Source: Oscillospiraceae bacterium (GTDB lineage Bacteria; Bacillota; Clostridia; Oscillospirales; Oscillospiraceae). From it: a stretch of DNA of 64,000 nt. Location: NCBI GenBank assembly GCA_017461585.1, contig JAFTYM010000013.1, forward strand, positions 39,608 through 103,607, given 5' to 3'. Below, piece by piece: positions 35,784-43,289 of the stretch. The notes below the pieces were generated by a model. The model did not search any database, had not been told where the DNA came from, and saw only the letters and a list, made by a program, of their open reading frames with translations. A program made the translations under genes and the position numbers. The first letter of the stretch is position 1. Each line of letters starts with the position of its first letter.

Positions 35784-36506
35784 ATGCGAAAATTTTGGGG
35801 TTTTTACGATAACGGCATATATAAAGTAGGTTGCAACGGACAAACAATGTACTTGTACGACGCCGACGACCGCGAATTGGGCAAGTTTAAAGATATTTCT
35901 TATGCATATTGCGGCGCATTTATCCCCCAAGCCAACATCTTTGTTCTGCGATCAACGGACGGTCGTATTGCGGTTTATGATTGTGATGAAAGAAAATTAC
36001 TACATAAATTCAGGTTTTCTGATGTCGATGGTTCACAGGACGACGGTTTTTGCTTCTCTGTAGACGGAAAATACTTTATAAATATCGAAAAAGTCGGATC
36101 AAGTACACGCACACGTTTATCCATATACGAAACAAAAACCTTTTCTTTAGTAAAACAATTGTTCGACAATGAAACCAACCTGGTATTAAGCAATATCGAG
36201 TATAATATATCTGAAAATCAATATAATGTACTGTTTTTTGTGAGAGATAACAACAGCGTATACAGTCAGGGTTATGTCGGTGAACTGCATTACGATCAAC
36301 TCATAAACATGCAGCCACTTGATTCTAAATCATATGATTTTTTACACAGCTATAAATCTCTTGAAACATCAGGTTTTACAGAAAAGGCAATAGAGTGGTC
36401 GGGGTTGCACTATTCAGGCTATTCAAATGATGAAATCTTAAAATTCAGGGATATGAACATCCGTATGGTGTCTTTTTTACAAATCGCGAAAGATGTAATA
36501 AAGTAA
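35784..36506 (+). CDS. Hypothetical WD40-like beta-propeller protein
   Basis: 240 residues. Repeated blade-like segments (GQTMYLYDADDRELGKF, DGRIAVYDCDERKLLHKF, TRTRLSIYETKTFSLVKQL) suggest a partial propeller; no signal peptide. AT-richer than its neighbours and facing the opposite way, so possibly acquired. AAAGGGGA precedes ATG 35784; a TATAAT lies about 35 bp upstream with a weak -35. It abuts the spoIVB 3'-end copies. Confidence 0.6.
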   Translation: MRKFWGFYDNGIYKVGCNGQTMYLYDADDRELGKFKDISYAYCGAFIPQANIFVLRSTDGRIAVYDCDERKLLHKFRFSDVDGSQDDGFCFSVDGKYFINIEKVGSSTRTRLSIYETKTFSLVKQLFDNETNLVLSNIEYNISENQYNVLFFVRDNNSVYSQGYVGELHYDQLINMQPLDSKSYDFLHSYKSLETSGFTEKAIEWSGLHYSGYSNDEILKFRDMNIRMVSFLQIAKDVIK

Positions 36507-36510
36507 TAAT

Positions 36511-36537
36511 ATGGTAGGCACAAAATGCGCCTACCAT
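36511..36537. terminator. Terminator, also follows spoIVB fragment A
   Basis: 9-bp stem ATGGTAGGC/GCCTACCAT, loop ACAAAATGC. On the minus strand it starts a few bases after the stop of the spoIVB 3'-end copy, as for the other two copies. Confidence 0.75.
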
Positions 36538-36541
36538 TTCT

Positions 36542-36618
36542 TTATCCCGCTGCATCCAACATATTTTCTATGAATATTCCGTATCGGGTTGGTTTACAAG
36601 AACACAGGTTACCGCTCC
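36542..36618 (-). pseudogene. spoIVB 3'-end fragment A (frameshifted)
   Basis: A copy of the last ~25 codons of the full gene at 37499-38488. GGAGCGGTAACCTGTG aligns with the gene's AVTHV codons, CCCGATACGG matches, a 7-base stretch is missing after GATACGG, and GGATGCAGCGGGATAA closes it identically to the real end. It starts within the 3' end of the 36609-36875 gene, which takes its last codons (VER-stop) from it. Its own terminator follows. Confidence 0.88.
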
Positions 36619-36875
36619 ACCGGCAGCCACCCGCAATCATGCAGTTTCTTTGAAATTTCCTGCCGGTCCAGTCTTTCTGCGTTTCCCGGAATCAGTCTTT
36701 CGATTGCCCTGCAAAAACCATCCACATCGCCATTTTCAAGCACAGACGACGGAATCCAGCTATCGATTGGGGAATCATTGTCAAACCGGCTGGCAGGTCG
36801 GTACCGTACATTAAACCCAGTCTTCTCTTTTCTGACATCAAACCCAAATCCACTGCAGAAAATCGTTATACTCAT
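36609..36875 (-). CDS. Small hypothetical protein, cassette ORF 2
   Basis: 88 residues, soluble, not recognised (opens MSITIFCSGFGFDVRKEK; contains WIPSSVLENGDVDGFCRAI). AGGAGG lies 6 nt before ATG 36875. Its last three codons and stop are formed by the start of spoIVB fragment A, so its natural C-terminus may have been lost or replaced. Confidence 0.6.
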   Translation of the reverse strand: MSITIFCSGFGFDVRKEKTGFNVRYRPASRFDNDSPIDSWIPSSVLENGDVDGFCRAIERLIPGNAERLDRQEISKKLHDCGWLPVER

Positions 36876-36953
36876 AGCCAGCCTCCTAAATGTGTTATGC
36901 TTTTTCATAGAATCATTATTTTCATCATATCACAATTTCTTAAAATAACAAGC

Positions 36954-36981
36954 AACATGCGGGAGCAAGCCCCCGCATGTT
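36954..36981 (-). terminator. Terminator after spoIVB fragment B
   Basis: 10-bp stem AACATGCGGG/CCCGCATGTT immediately downstream (minus strand) of the fragment B stop codon. Confidence 0.75.
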
Positions 36982-36984
36982 AAC

Positions 36985-37107
36985 TTATCCCGCTGCTTCC
37001 AGCATTTTATCTATAAATATTCCGTACCCAGTATCTAGGCTGTTAACAAGCACATGCGTCACCGCACCAACCAGTTTTCCGTCCTGAATGATGGGGCTTC
37101 CGGACAC
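36985..37107 (-). pseudogene. spoIVB 3'-end fragment B (40 codons, open)
   Basis: Encodes [20 protein letters not shown], then [20 protein letters not shown] and stop; the real gene has MSGSPII and [18 protein letters not shown]. By hand count 103 of 123 bases match, many differences being synonymous. No upstream part or start exists, so it cannot be functional despite keeping the SGSP catalytic motif. It lies between the cassette ORF at 37135-37404 and a terminator. Confidence 0.93.
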
Positions 37108-37134
37108 GAGTGATGGTCATTAGTGGCAACAAGT

Positions 37135-37404
37135 TTATCGGTTAAGCAAATCCTGCCAGTTATCCTCCGAAATATTCACATATTTTTCGGCTCTGCTGTC
37201 CTCTGATTTTTCCGCAAGCTTCCTGACACTTTCTACGGATATAGCCTTCCCTTTCTGATTCGCCGCATATGCGCAAATTCCGCCACACTGCGTACCTTCA
37301 AACAGCGCATTATAAAAGCATTTCTCGCTTGCGTCAAAAATGACAGCGGCATAATGATAATTGTCCAAAAACTGTGATACAAACAGTTCCTTATAATTTT
37401 CCAT
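37135..37404 (-). CDS. Small hypothetical protein, cassette ORF 1
   Basis: 89 residues, soluble, not recognised (MENYKELFVSQFLDNYHYAA; CYNALFEGTQCGGICAYAAN). GGAGGAG precedes ATG 37404. Lies between the terminator of intact spoIVB and fragment B; it has no similarity to ORF 2. Size and context are like accessory or immunity-type genes but no function can be claimed. Confidence 0.6.
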   Translation of the reverse strand: MENYKELFVSQFLDNYHYAAVIFDASEKCFYNALFEGTQCGGICAYAANQKGKAISVESVRKLAEKSEDSRAEKYVNISEDNWQDLLNR

Positions 37405-37465
37405 TTCTCTCCTCCTGTGTTTTCAATTCTATCTTTCATACATTATATCAGACATATCGAAAAAA

Positions 37466-37489
37466 GGCAGGGGGCAAATGCCCCCTGCC
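37466..37489 (-). terminator. Terminator of spoIVB
   Basis: 10-bp GC stem GGCAGGGGGC/GCCCCCTGCC, loop ATTT, followed by TTTTTTCG on the minus strand. Confidence 0.9.
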
Positions 37490-37498
37490 ATAAATTAT

Positions 37499-38488
37499 TT
37501 ATCCCGCTGCATCCAGCATATTCTCAATAAATATGCCATATCCCGTATCGGGTTGATTCACAAGCACATGGGTCACCGCACCCACCAGCTTTCCGTCCTG
37601 AATGATGGGGCTTCCAGACATTCCCTGCACGATGCCTCCTGTTATCTCCAAAAGCTCTTCGTCGGTAACTTTAAGGACAAAGCAGTGCCCCTCTCTGTTA
37701 TCAAGATCCGTTTTCACTATCTCAACATCAAACTCTCTCGGGCCTTTACCGTCAACGCAGGAGATGATTGTCGCTGCACCTATGTGCACCTCATCTTCCG
37801 CCGCTGTCTCCATAAGCTCTGACGTATCAAGGAGCGATGGGTCCGTAACCGTTCCGAAAATACCGAAAACTGTATTTTCACTTACAAATCCCACAACGGA
37901 CCCGTAGTCAAACTCACCCATAAGCTGCCCCGGTATACCGCAGCGGCCTTCTATGACCTCTGTAACACGGGCATCCGCCGCAACGCCGCCTCCGATGGGC
38001 ATAATCACACCTGTGTCTATATCATTTACTCCGTGACCCAGCGCACCGAAAGTTTTTGTCTCGGGGTCGTAAAACGTCACAGTTCCTATACCGGACAAGC
38101 TGTCACGCATCCAAAGTCCAAGCTCGGCATTTCCGCTTTTGCCCACGCGGGGTGTCACCGTTATTTTCTTTTCTGCGCCGTCACGCACAACAGTAATTTC
38201 TATCGGTTCTGTGCCAAGCTTCACGCTCCCCACATCAATACCGCAGTTTATGGGTGTGTCACCGATCTGCACTATCACATCACCCGCTTTAATTCCCGCA
38301 TCCCTTGCCGCAGATGCGTCCTCATCGGGAAATCCGACTACCAGCACGCCTTTTGTCTCAAGACTTATTCCCACCACATCGCCCACAGGAATAAGACTTC
38401 TGCCTGCTGCCAGCGTCACCTGTGTAAGAGACAGCAGCACCATGCAGACAGCAGCAAATCTTATCAGCGATTTCTTTATTTTTACCAA
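37499..38488 (-). CDS. spoIVB: SpoIVB-type serine peptidase (S55)
   Basis: About 329 residues. N-terminal signal/membrane segment, PDZ domain about residues 45-115 (GVLVVGFPDEDASAARDAGI, GDVIVQIGD), S55 peptidase domain with ALGHG (His) and [20 protein letters not shown] (nucleophile Ser). Cleaves SpoIVFA to trigger pro-sigma-K processing (B. subtilis knowledge). TTG 38488 has GGAGG 10 nt upstream; the GTG at 38497 is only 2 nt from it. In Bacillus it directly precedes spo0A in the same direction; here it points away, with an M14 gene between. Two divergent copies of its 3' end lie downstream. Confidence 0.92.
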   Translation of the reverse strand: MVKIKKSLIRFAAVCMVLLSLTQVTLAAGRSLIPVGDVVGISLETKGVLVVGFPDEDASAARDAGIKAGDVIVQIGDTPINCGIDVGSVKLGTEPIEITVVRDGAEKKITVTPRVGKSGNAELGLWMRDSLSGIGTVTFYDPETKTFGALGHGVNDIDTGVIMPIGGGVAADARVTEVIEGRCGIPGQLMGEFDYGSVVGFVSENTVFGIFGTVTDPSLLDTSELMETAAEDEVHIGAATIISCVDGKGPREFDVEIVKTDLDNREGHCFVLKVTDEELLEITGGIVQGMSGSPIIQDGKLVGAVTHVLVNQPDTGYGIFIENMLDAAG

Positions 38489-38521
38489 ATTCTGCACTTC
38501 CTCCTTTCGTTTCAGCTATTT

Positions 38522-38550
38522 TAATATGTCTTGAATAAAAGGCTATAAAC
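38522..38550 (-). promoter_or_regulatory. Candidate sigma-F/sigma-G promoter of spoIVB
   Basis: GTTTA (38550-38546), 17 nt, CATATTA (38528-38522). CATATTA fits the sigma-G -10 (CATnnTA), and GTTTA fits the sigma-F -35 (GYWTA). Position and gene identity agree with forespore expression; the motif alone is weak. Confidence 0.45.
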
Positions 38551-38650
38551 GAGGAAAAAGTATCTGCAATTTCAGTTTTTCCGTATATTTCAATAACATT
38601 TTATTTAATGCGCGAATACTATGGATTACAACGAAAATCGGAGGGAAAAT

Positions 38651-39934
38651 ATGGCAGATTTTAAAATATTGCGGCTCGGCTCACGAGGTCCTCAGACAGA
38701 GCTTTTGCAGCTCGGTCTTACCCGTGCAGGATTTGACACGAGGGCAGACGGAATTTTCGGAAACAATACGCTTAACAGCCTGACCGCCTTTCAGAGAGCT
38801 CACGATCTGGACGCAGACGGCATCGCAGGTGCTCTCACATGGAACGCGCTTACGCCCTATCTCACAGGTTACACCGTCTACACAGTACGGCGCGGAGATT
38901 CATTATATAAAATAGCATCTCAGCTGGGTACATCGATTTTCGCCCTTAAAACGGCAAATCCAAAGGTGGATATTTACAACCTCACCGTGGGTTCCCGTCT
39001 CATCGTGCCTTTCACATACAACATCGTCCCCACCACTATAAGCTTCACCTCTACGGTTTTAGAGCTTGTGATGACGGGTCTTGCCGCGCGTTATCCCTTT
39101 ATCAGCGTGGGCAGCGCAGGAAGAAGCGTTATGGGCAAGGAGCTTTATTATCTGAAAATCGGCAGCGGAGCCCGTCAGGTTTTCTACAACGCATCACATC
39201 ACGGAAACGAGTGGATAACAACACCCCTGCTTTTAAGCTTTGCAGAGGAATATGCCGCCGCCCTGAGCAGCGGCGGTACGGTTTTCGGCATTTCCGCAGC
39301 AAGACTTTATAATACATCCACCCTGTATATCATGCCCATGGTAAACCCCGACGGAGTTGATCTTGCAACGGGCGAACTGGACAGCGGGCGATTCTTTGAA
39401 AATGCAAAACGCATTTCCGAAAACTACCCGAATATTCCTTTTCCGTCAGGCTGGAAAGCCAACATCGACGGCATCGACCCGAACCTTCAGTATCCTGCAG
39501 GTTGGGATAACGCCAGGGAAATAAAATTTTCTCAAGGCTATGTTTCCCCTGCCCCGCGGGATTATGTGGGCACAGCACCTTTGGAAGCACCCGAAAGCCG
39601 CGCCGTGTATGATTTCACTCTGCAGCATGATTTTGCGCTCACCATTTCATATCACACACAGGGCGAAGTCATATTTTGGCAGTATCTTGATTTTGAACCC
39701 GAAAACGCACTAGAGTACGCACAACAGTTTTCCCGGTTAAGCGGCTATGAGGTTGCTGATGTGCCCTATGAGTCCAGCTTTGCAGGGTACAAAGACTGGT
39801 TTATTTCGGAGTTTTTCCGCCCGGGATACACAATTGAGGCAGGAATTGGAATAAATCCTCTTCCAATCAGCCAATTCGACAAAATCCGAGCCGACAATTT
39901 AGGTATTATTACAACAGCACTGCTGCCTTTGTAA
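38651..39934 (+). CDS. M14 peptidase with peptidoglycan-binding and LysM domains
   Basis: 427 residues. Residues about 5-65 are a PG_binding_1 domain (GSRGPQTELLQLGLTRAGFD, FGNNTLNSLTAFQR). About 72-118 is LysM (YTVRRGDSLYKIASQLG). The rest is a zinc carboxypeptidase M14 domain with HHGNEWITTP (zinc ligands), MVNPDGVDLATG and a late Glu (YTIEAGIG). Resembles gamma-D-glutamyl-meso-diaminopimelate peptidase I, which recycles or lyses spore peptidoglycan. No signal peptide seen, as for mother-cell sporulation forms. GGAGGG precedes ATG 38651. Sits between spoIVB and spo0A. Confidence 0.9.
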   Translation: MADFKILRLGSRGPQTELLQLGLTRAGFDTRADGIFGNNTLNSLTAFQRAHDLDADGIAGALTWNALTPYLTGYTVYTVRRGDSLYKIASQLGTSIFALKTANPKVDIYNLTVGSRLIVPFTYNIVPTTISFTSTVLELVMTGLAARYPFISVGSAGRSVMGKELYYLKIGSGARQVFYNASHHGNEWITTPLLLSFAEEYAAALSSGGTVFGISAARLYNTSTLYIMPMVNPDGVDLATGELDSGRFFENAKRISENYPNIPFPSGWKANIDGIDPNLQYPAGWDNAREIKFSQGYVSPAPRDYVGTAPLEAPESRAVYDFTLQHDFALTISYHTQGEVIFWQYLDFEPENALEYAQQFSRLSGYEVADVPYESSFAGYKDWFISEFFRPGYTIEAGIGINPLPISQFDKIRADNLGIITTALLPL

Positions 39935-40078
39935 TTTATCTCTTTTCCTAAAATTTTATATAATACCATATTTTGTTGTACTATTCAGTTGCACCACACC
40001 ATAGATTGTGATAAATTAAAAAAAGGACGGCGGAAAGATATATATTGCACGATCATTCTGCTACGGAGGACTCTCGAT

Positions 40079-40855
40079 ATGGAAAAACTTATTAAAATCT
40101 ACATTGCCGACGCAGGCGATGAATATCGCGCTGTATTGAAAAATGTGCTGGACGCAGACGGCGGTTTTGTGATAACCGGCAGCACAGGAAACGGAAACGA
40201 AGCAGCCTTGAGGATCAAGGAGACGGCACCCGACGTTGTTATCATGGATGTCATACTGTCAGGCATGGACGGTCTTGGTGTCATGCAGTCTGTGACCGCT
40301 TCCGTAAGTGACAAAAAGCCCCTTTTTATTGTCGTATCATCATTCTTTGACGAGCACACATTAAACGCCGCATCCTCTTTGGGCGCAGTTTACTTTGTGC
40401 AGAAACCTTTTGACGCCGCAATAATCCCCGACCGTATCAGAAGCCTCACAGGCAAGGGCGCTCCTGCAGTTGCTGCTCTGCCCGCTGCAGCGCTTCCCAG
40501 TATTGAGGCTCACGTCACGGACATTATCCACGAAATAGGTGTTCCTGCTCACATCAAGGGCTACAAGTATCTTCGCGAGTCCATTATTATGGCAGTTGAG
40601 GATATGGAGGTCATAAATGCTGTCACAAAAGTCCTCTACCCGGCTGTGGCTAACCGCTTCGGCACAACTCCTTCCCGTGTTGAGCGCGCTATCCGCCATG
40701 CAATCGAGGTGGCTTGGGACAGAGGCGACATTGAAACTCTGCAGAAATATTTCGGCTATACAGTTTCAAACATAAAAGGCAAACCGACCAATTCAGAATT
40801 CATCGCCATGATCGCTGACAGAATTTCTCTCCAGCGCAAACGTGCTGTGAGATAA
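40079..40855 (+). CDS. spo0A: Sporulation master regulator Spo0A
   Basis: 258 residues. Receiver domain 1-120 with phosphoacceptor Asp57 ([13 protein letters not shown]) and Lys in VQKPFD. DNA-binding domain from about 135 with the strongly conserved [32 protein letters not shown] and [12 protein letters not shown]. Where most receivers have two acidic residues (ADDN), this one reads IADAGDE, so one pocket residue is Ala. CGGAGGA precedes ATG 40079. A long hairpin follows. Confidence 0.96.
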   Translation: MEKLIKIYIADAGDEYRAVLKNVLDADGGFVITGSTGNGNEAALRIKETAPDVVIMDVILSGMDGLGVMQSVTASVSDKKPLFIVVSSFFDEHTLNAASSLGAVYFVQKPFDAAIIPDRIRSLTGKGAPAVAALPAAALPSIEAHVTDIIHEIGVPAHIKGYKYLRESIIMAVEDMEVINAVTKVLYPAVANRFGTTPSRVERAIRHAIEVAWDRGDIETLQKYFGYTVSNIKGKPTNSEFIAMIADRISLQRKRAVR

Positions 40856-40866
40856 GTTGCAAAATT

Positions 40867-40943
40867 AAAACACTCCCTTATTAGGCGCGGTGAGATAAGA
40901 AAGCATATGATTTCTTGTCTCACCGCGCCTTTGAGAGTGTTTT
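40867..40943. terminator. Long composite hairpin after spo0A
   Basis: Outer stem AAAACACTC/GAGTGTTTT encloses AGGCGCGGTGAGA(T)AAGAAA / TTTCTT(G)TCTCACCGCGCCT with loop GCATATGA. About 28 paired bases over 77 nt, larger than the other terminators here. Serves both convergent genes. Confidence 0.85.
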
Positions 40944-40948
40944 TTGTT

Positions 40949-42469
40949 TTATTCCGCAAGATATCCGCCTAAGAGATATCCGAAAGTAAGGGCTGTGCCG
41001 TGGCTGTTTCCGGGGATGACCATGGGGTAATCCACGCCGTAGCGGCCTCCTGCGGCGTTGCCTATGGCGAACAGTCCATCGATGCGCTCGCCGTTTTCAT
41101 CAAGCACATTCATGCGGTCATCAACCTTGAGTCCGCCAACTATGGCGAGAACCGCAGGCCCGAATTTAAGGGCATAATAGGGAGGTTTATCAAGACCGAT
41201 AAGCAGCTCAGGTCTCTTGCCGAAGTCCTCATCACATCCGTTTGCCACATTGTCATTATAGCGGCGGACAGTTTCCGCAAAAGTCTCTTTCGAAACACCG
41301 ATTTTTTCCGCCAGTTCTTCAAGGGTTTCTGCACACACAGCCTTACCGGACTCAAGTCCTCGGTTTAGCATATTTTCAAACTCTTCAGGCTTAAACTCCT
41401 GATTCGGTCCGTGGTCAAAATCCCAGAATATACCACCGCCGTAAGGGAAGGTCGCAGGGATTTTCTCACGCCAGCCTGCGTCGATTATGGACCATGCGTA
41501 TGTCATGTTGCGGCTTAAAAGCGCATTGCACTTGCCCTGTATATAATTATCCTCGTTCATAAAGCGGCGTCCCTTGCCGTCTACAAACAGGAAGCAGAAA
41601 TTCGCAAAGAAATGCGCCTGAGGGTGGAGCATCAGCGGAAAAGGTCCGTCTTCAAAAGCTCCGCCTGCCCACAAGCCGAGGCGGTGACCGTCGCCCGTGT
41701 TCTGACCTACGGGGAAATAAATTTTGGGGCACTTATTTGCATTCGGTGCAAGGTCTGCGCACATCTCGTCGTTTCCGCTTATATCGCCCGTTGCGATTAC
41801 AACGCCGCGGTTTGCCAAAACCTCAACATAACCGTCCTCGCCTGAGCCCACAGCGCCCACGACGCGCTCATTTTCCTTTACAAGCTGACAGGCCGGGCAA
41901 TTAAACAGATATTCAACGCCCAGTCTCAGCGACTCCGTGTACATGGCGTAAACAGCGTCGGACGCGCCGGGGCGCATACCCTTTTTCGCCATGGGACCAT
42001 CAAAGAAACGGTGAGAGCCCATATTTTCGCGGTAAGTCTCGCCGCGGTAGATGCACGCCTGCAGCTCAGGCCTTGCGTTATATTCAGGAGCTGTTACGAT
42101 GTCTAAAAGCCAATCCATCGCCTCGCTGCTCTTTTTGAAATAGAGCTGCACAATGTCTTCCCTGCAGCGGTTTCCACAGCGCTTTATCCACTCACGAGCG
42201 AGCGCGTTTATGTCATTTTCATAGCCAAGGGATTTCATATATTTAGAGCCTGCGACGCCTATATTTCCGCCGCGGGCAGACCAGCGCGCACCCTTTTCCA
42301 TAACCATAACGTGAAGTCCCTTCTGCGCTGCGCGGAGAGCACACGTTACGCCGGATATACCTGCACCCAGCACAAGCACATCACAGTTAAGGCGGCTTTT
42401 TATCTCTTCGTCAGATATGGGTGACGGCGCCGTTGACCAATCTCCCCATTTAGGATCAATATTAGACAT
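40949..42469 (-). CDS. FAD-binding fumarate reductase/flavocytochrome-type oxidoreductase
   Basis: 506 residues. FAD-binding Rossmann motif LNCDVLVLGAGISGVTCALR, then MEKGARWSARGGNIGVAG. The C-terminal flavin segment reads GGLKVDDRMNVLDENGERID, FAIGNAAGGRYGVDYP, PGNSHGTALTFG. It lacks an FMN-binding or haem domain, so it would need a separate electron donor; substrate unknown. ATG 42469 follows GGAGG. A weak promoter is at 42503-42530. Convergent with spo0A. Confidence 0.85.
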   Translation of the reverse strand: MSNIDPKWGDWSTAPSPISDEEIKSRLNCDVLVLGAGISGVTCALRAAQKGLHVMVMEKGARWSARGGNIGVAGSKYMKSLGYENDINALAREWIKRCGNRCREDIVQLYFKKSSEAMDWLLDIVTAPEYNARPELQACIYRGETYRENMGSHRFFDGPMAKKGMRPGASDAVYAMYTESLRLGVEYLFNCPACQLVKENERVVGAVGSGEDGYVEVLANRGVVIATGDISGNDEMCADLAPNANKCPKIYFPVGQNTGDGHRLGLWAGGAFEDGPFPLMLHPQAHFFANFCFLFVDGKGRRFMNEDNYIQGKCNALLSRNMTYAWSIIDAGWREKIPATFPYGGGIFWDFDHGPNQEFKPEEFENMLNRGLESGKAVCAETLEELAEKIGVSKETFAETVRRYNDNVANGCDEDFGKRPELLIGLDKPPYYALKFGPAVLAIVGGLKVDDRMNVLDENGERIDGLFAIGNAAGGRYGVDYPMVIPGNSHGTALTFGYLLGGYLAE

Positions 42470-42502
42470 ATTATTCCTCCTCATATACCAGCTTCTAAAA
42501 GA

Positions 42503-42530
42503 ATTGTACCACGAAACAAAAATAGCGCAA
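42503..42530 (-). promoter_or_regulatory. Probable promoter of the FAD oxidoreductase
   Basis: TTGCGC (42530-42525), 16 nt, TACAAT (42508-42503), 34 bp before the start. Confidence 0.5.
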
Positions 42531-42541
42531 GAGTGCTTCAC

Positions 42542-42570
42542 TTTACAAACACCCCTGTTTGAACTATAAT
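42542..42570 (+). promoter_or_regulatory. Promoter of the 42594 gene
   Basis: TTTACA (42542-42547), 17 nt, TATAAT (42565-42570), 24 bp upstream of ATG 42594. Confidence 0.82.
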
Positions 42571-42593
42571 ACAAAAATAATTGAGGTGATTAA

Positions 42594-43247
42594 ATGTCTT
42601 GTATTAACACTCAGAATTTTAAAACATACTGTATTCAAATCATAACTACAACTTCTGTCTACCAAATAGATCTCCGCGCTGATTTGGGCGTACACAGCAT
42701 ATCCGACATCTTAAGCCACTGCGCAAACTGCTATTACGACCAATATCTGCAAGTATTTCAGGAACGTCTGGCTGCATTAAGCATCGACTATACACATCTT
42801 TCCTACAGAGAATATCCGACTGACTTTGACAAAGCCTGGGAGCTCTCTTCCGAGCTTGCATATCCTGCCTGCAACGCGCTGATCCCTTACAATAAAAGTC
42901 TCGGCGATCCCGACGAGCTTTATCTGCTTATGAACATCACAAAAAAGGAGAACGAAGACTCCTCCTGTTCCCATATTTTAAGCCTGAAAGCCGTTAAACA
43001 GGATCTCTCCGTAAAAACCATATTCCAGTCCTCGTATATGTATTACGGCGATGACCGCAACGACAGCAATTTCGATATTTTTGAGATCGCCGTATATCAC
43101 ACAGGCGATGAAACAAGACACGAACTTGTCCACAGCCGCACAATGGCAATGACCCCCTTTAACGACAGGCTGATACTCATTCTCTCAAACATCGACACTC
43201 TTGAAACCGCCCGTCAGGTCACACACCTTTTGGGCTATGACAACTGA
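42594..43247 (+). CDS. Hypothetical protein
   Basis: 217 residues, soluble, not recognised. Opens with SCINTQNFKTYCIQIITTTS and has a beta-rich core (DELYLLMNITKKENE, FDIFEIAVYHTG). No catalytic motif, signal or membrane segment. Own promoter and terminator, so a standalone unit between a flavoprotein and the large GH protein. Ribosome site TTGAGGTG. Confidence 0.65.
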   Translation: MSCINTQNFKTYCIQIITTTSVYQIDLRADLGVHSISDILSHCANCYYDQYLQVFQERLAALSIDYTHLSYREYPTDFDKAWELSSELAYPACNALIPYNKSLGDPDELYLLMNITKKENEDSSCSHILSLKAVKQDLSVKTIFQSSYMYYGDDRNDSNFDIFEIAVYHTGDETRHELVHSRTMAMTPFNDRLILILSNIDTLETARQVTHLLGYDN

Positions 43248-43249
43248 CA

Positions 43250-43281
43250 AAAACACCCTGTGGAAATCCACAGGGTGTTTT
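43250..43281. terminator. Bidirectional intrinsic terminator
   Basis: 14-bp perfect stem AAAACACCCTGTGG/CCACAGGGTGTTTT, loop AAAT, between convergent genes. Confidence 0.9.
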
Positions 43282-43289
43282 CAGTTTGA

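Noticed and set aside
39875-39881. TTCGACA, an exact 0A-box match, upstream of spo0A
   Set aside because: It lies inside the M14 gene 200 bp away; a 7-mer in coding sequence is expected by chance.
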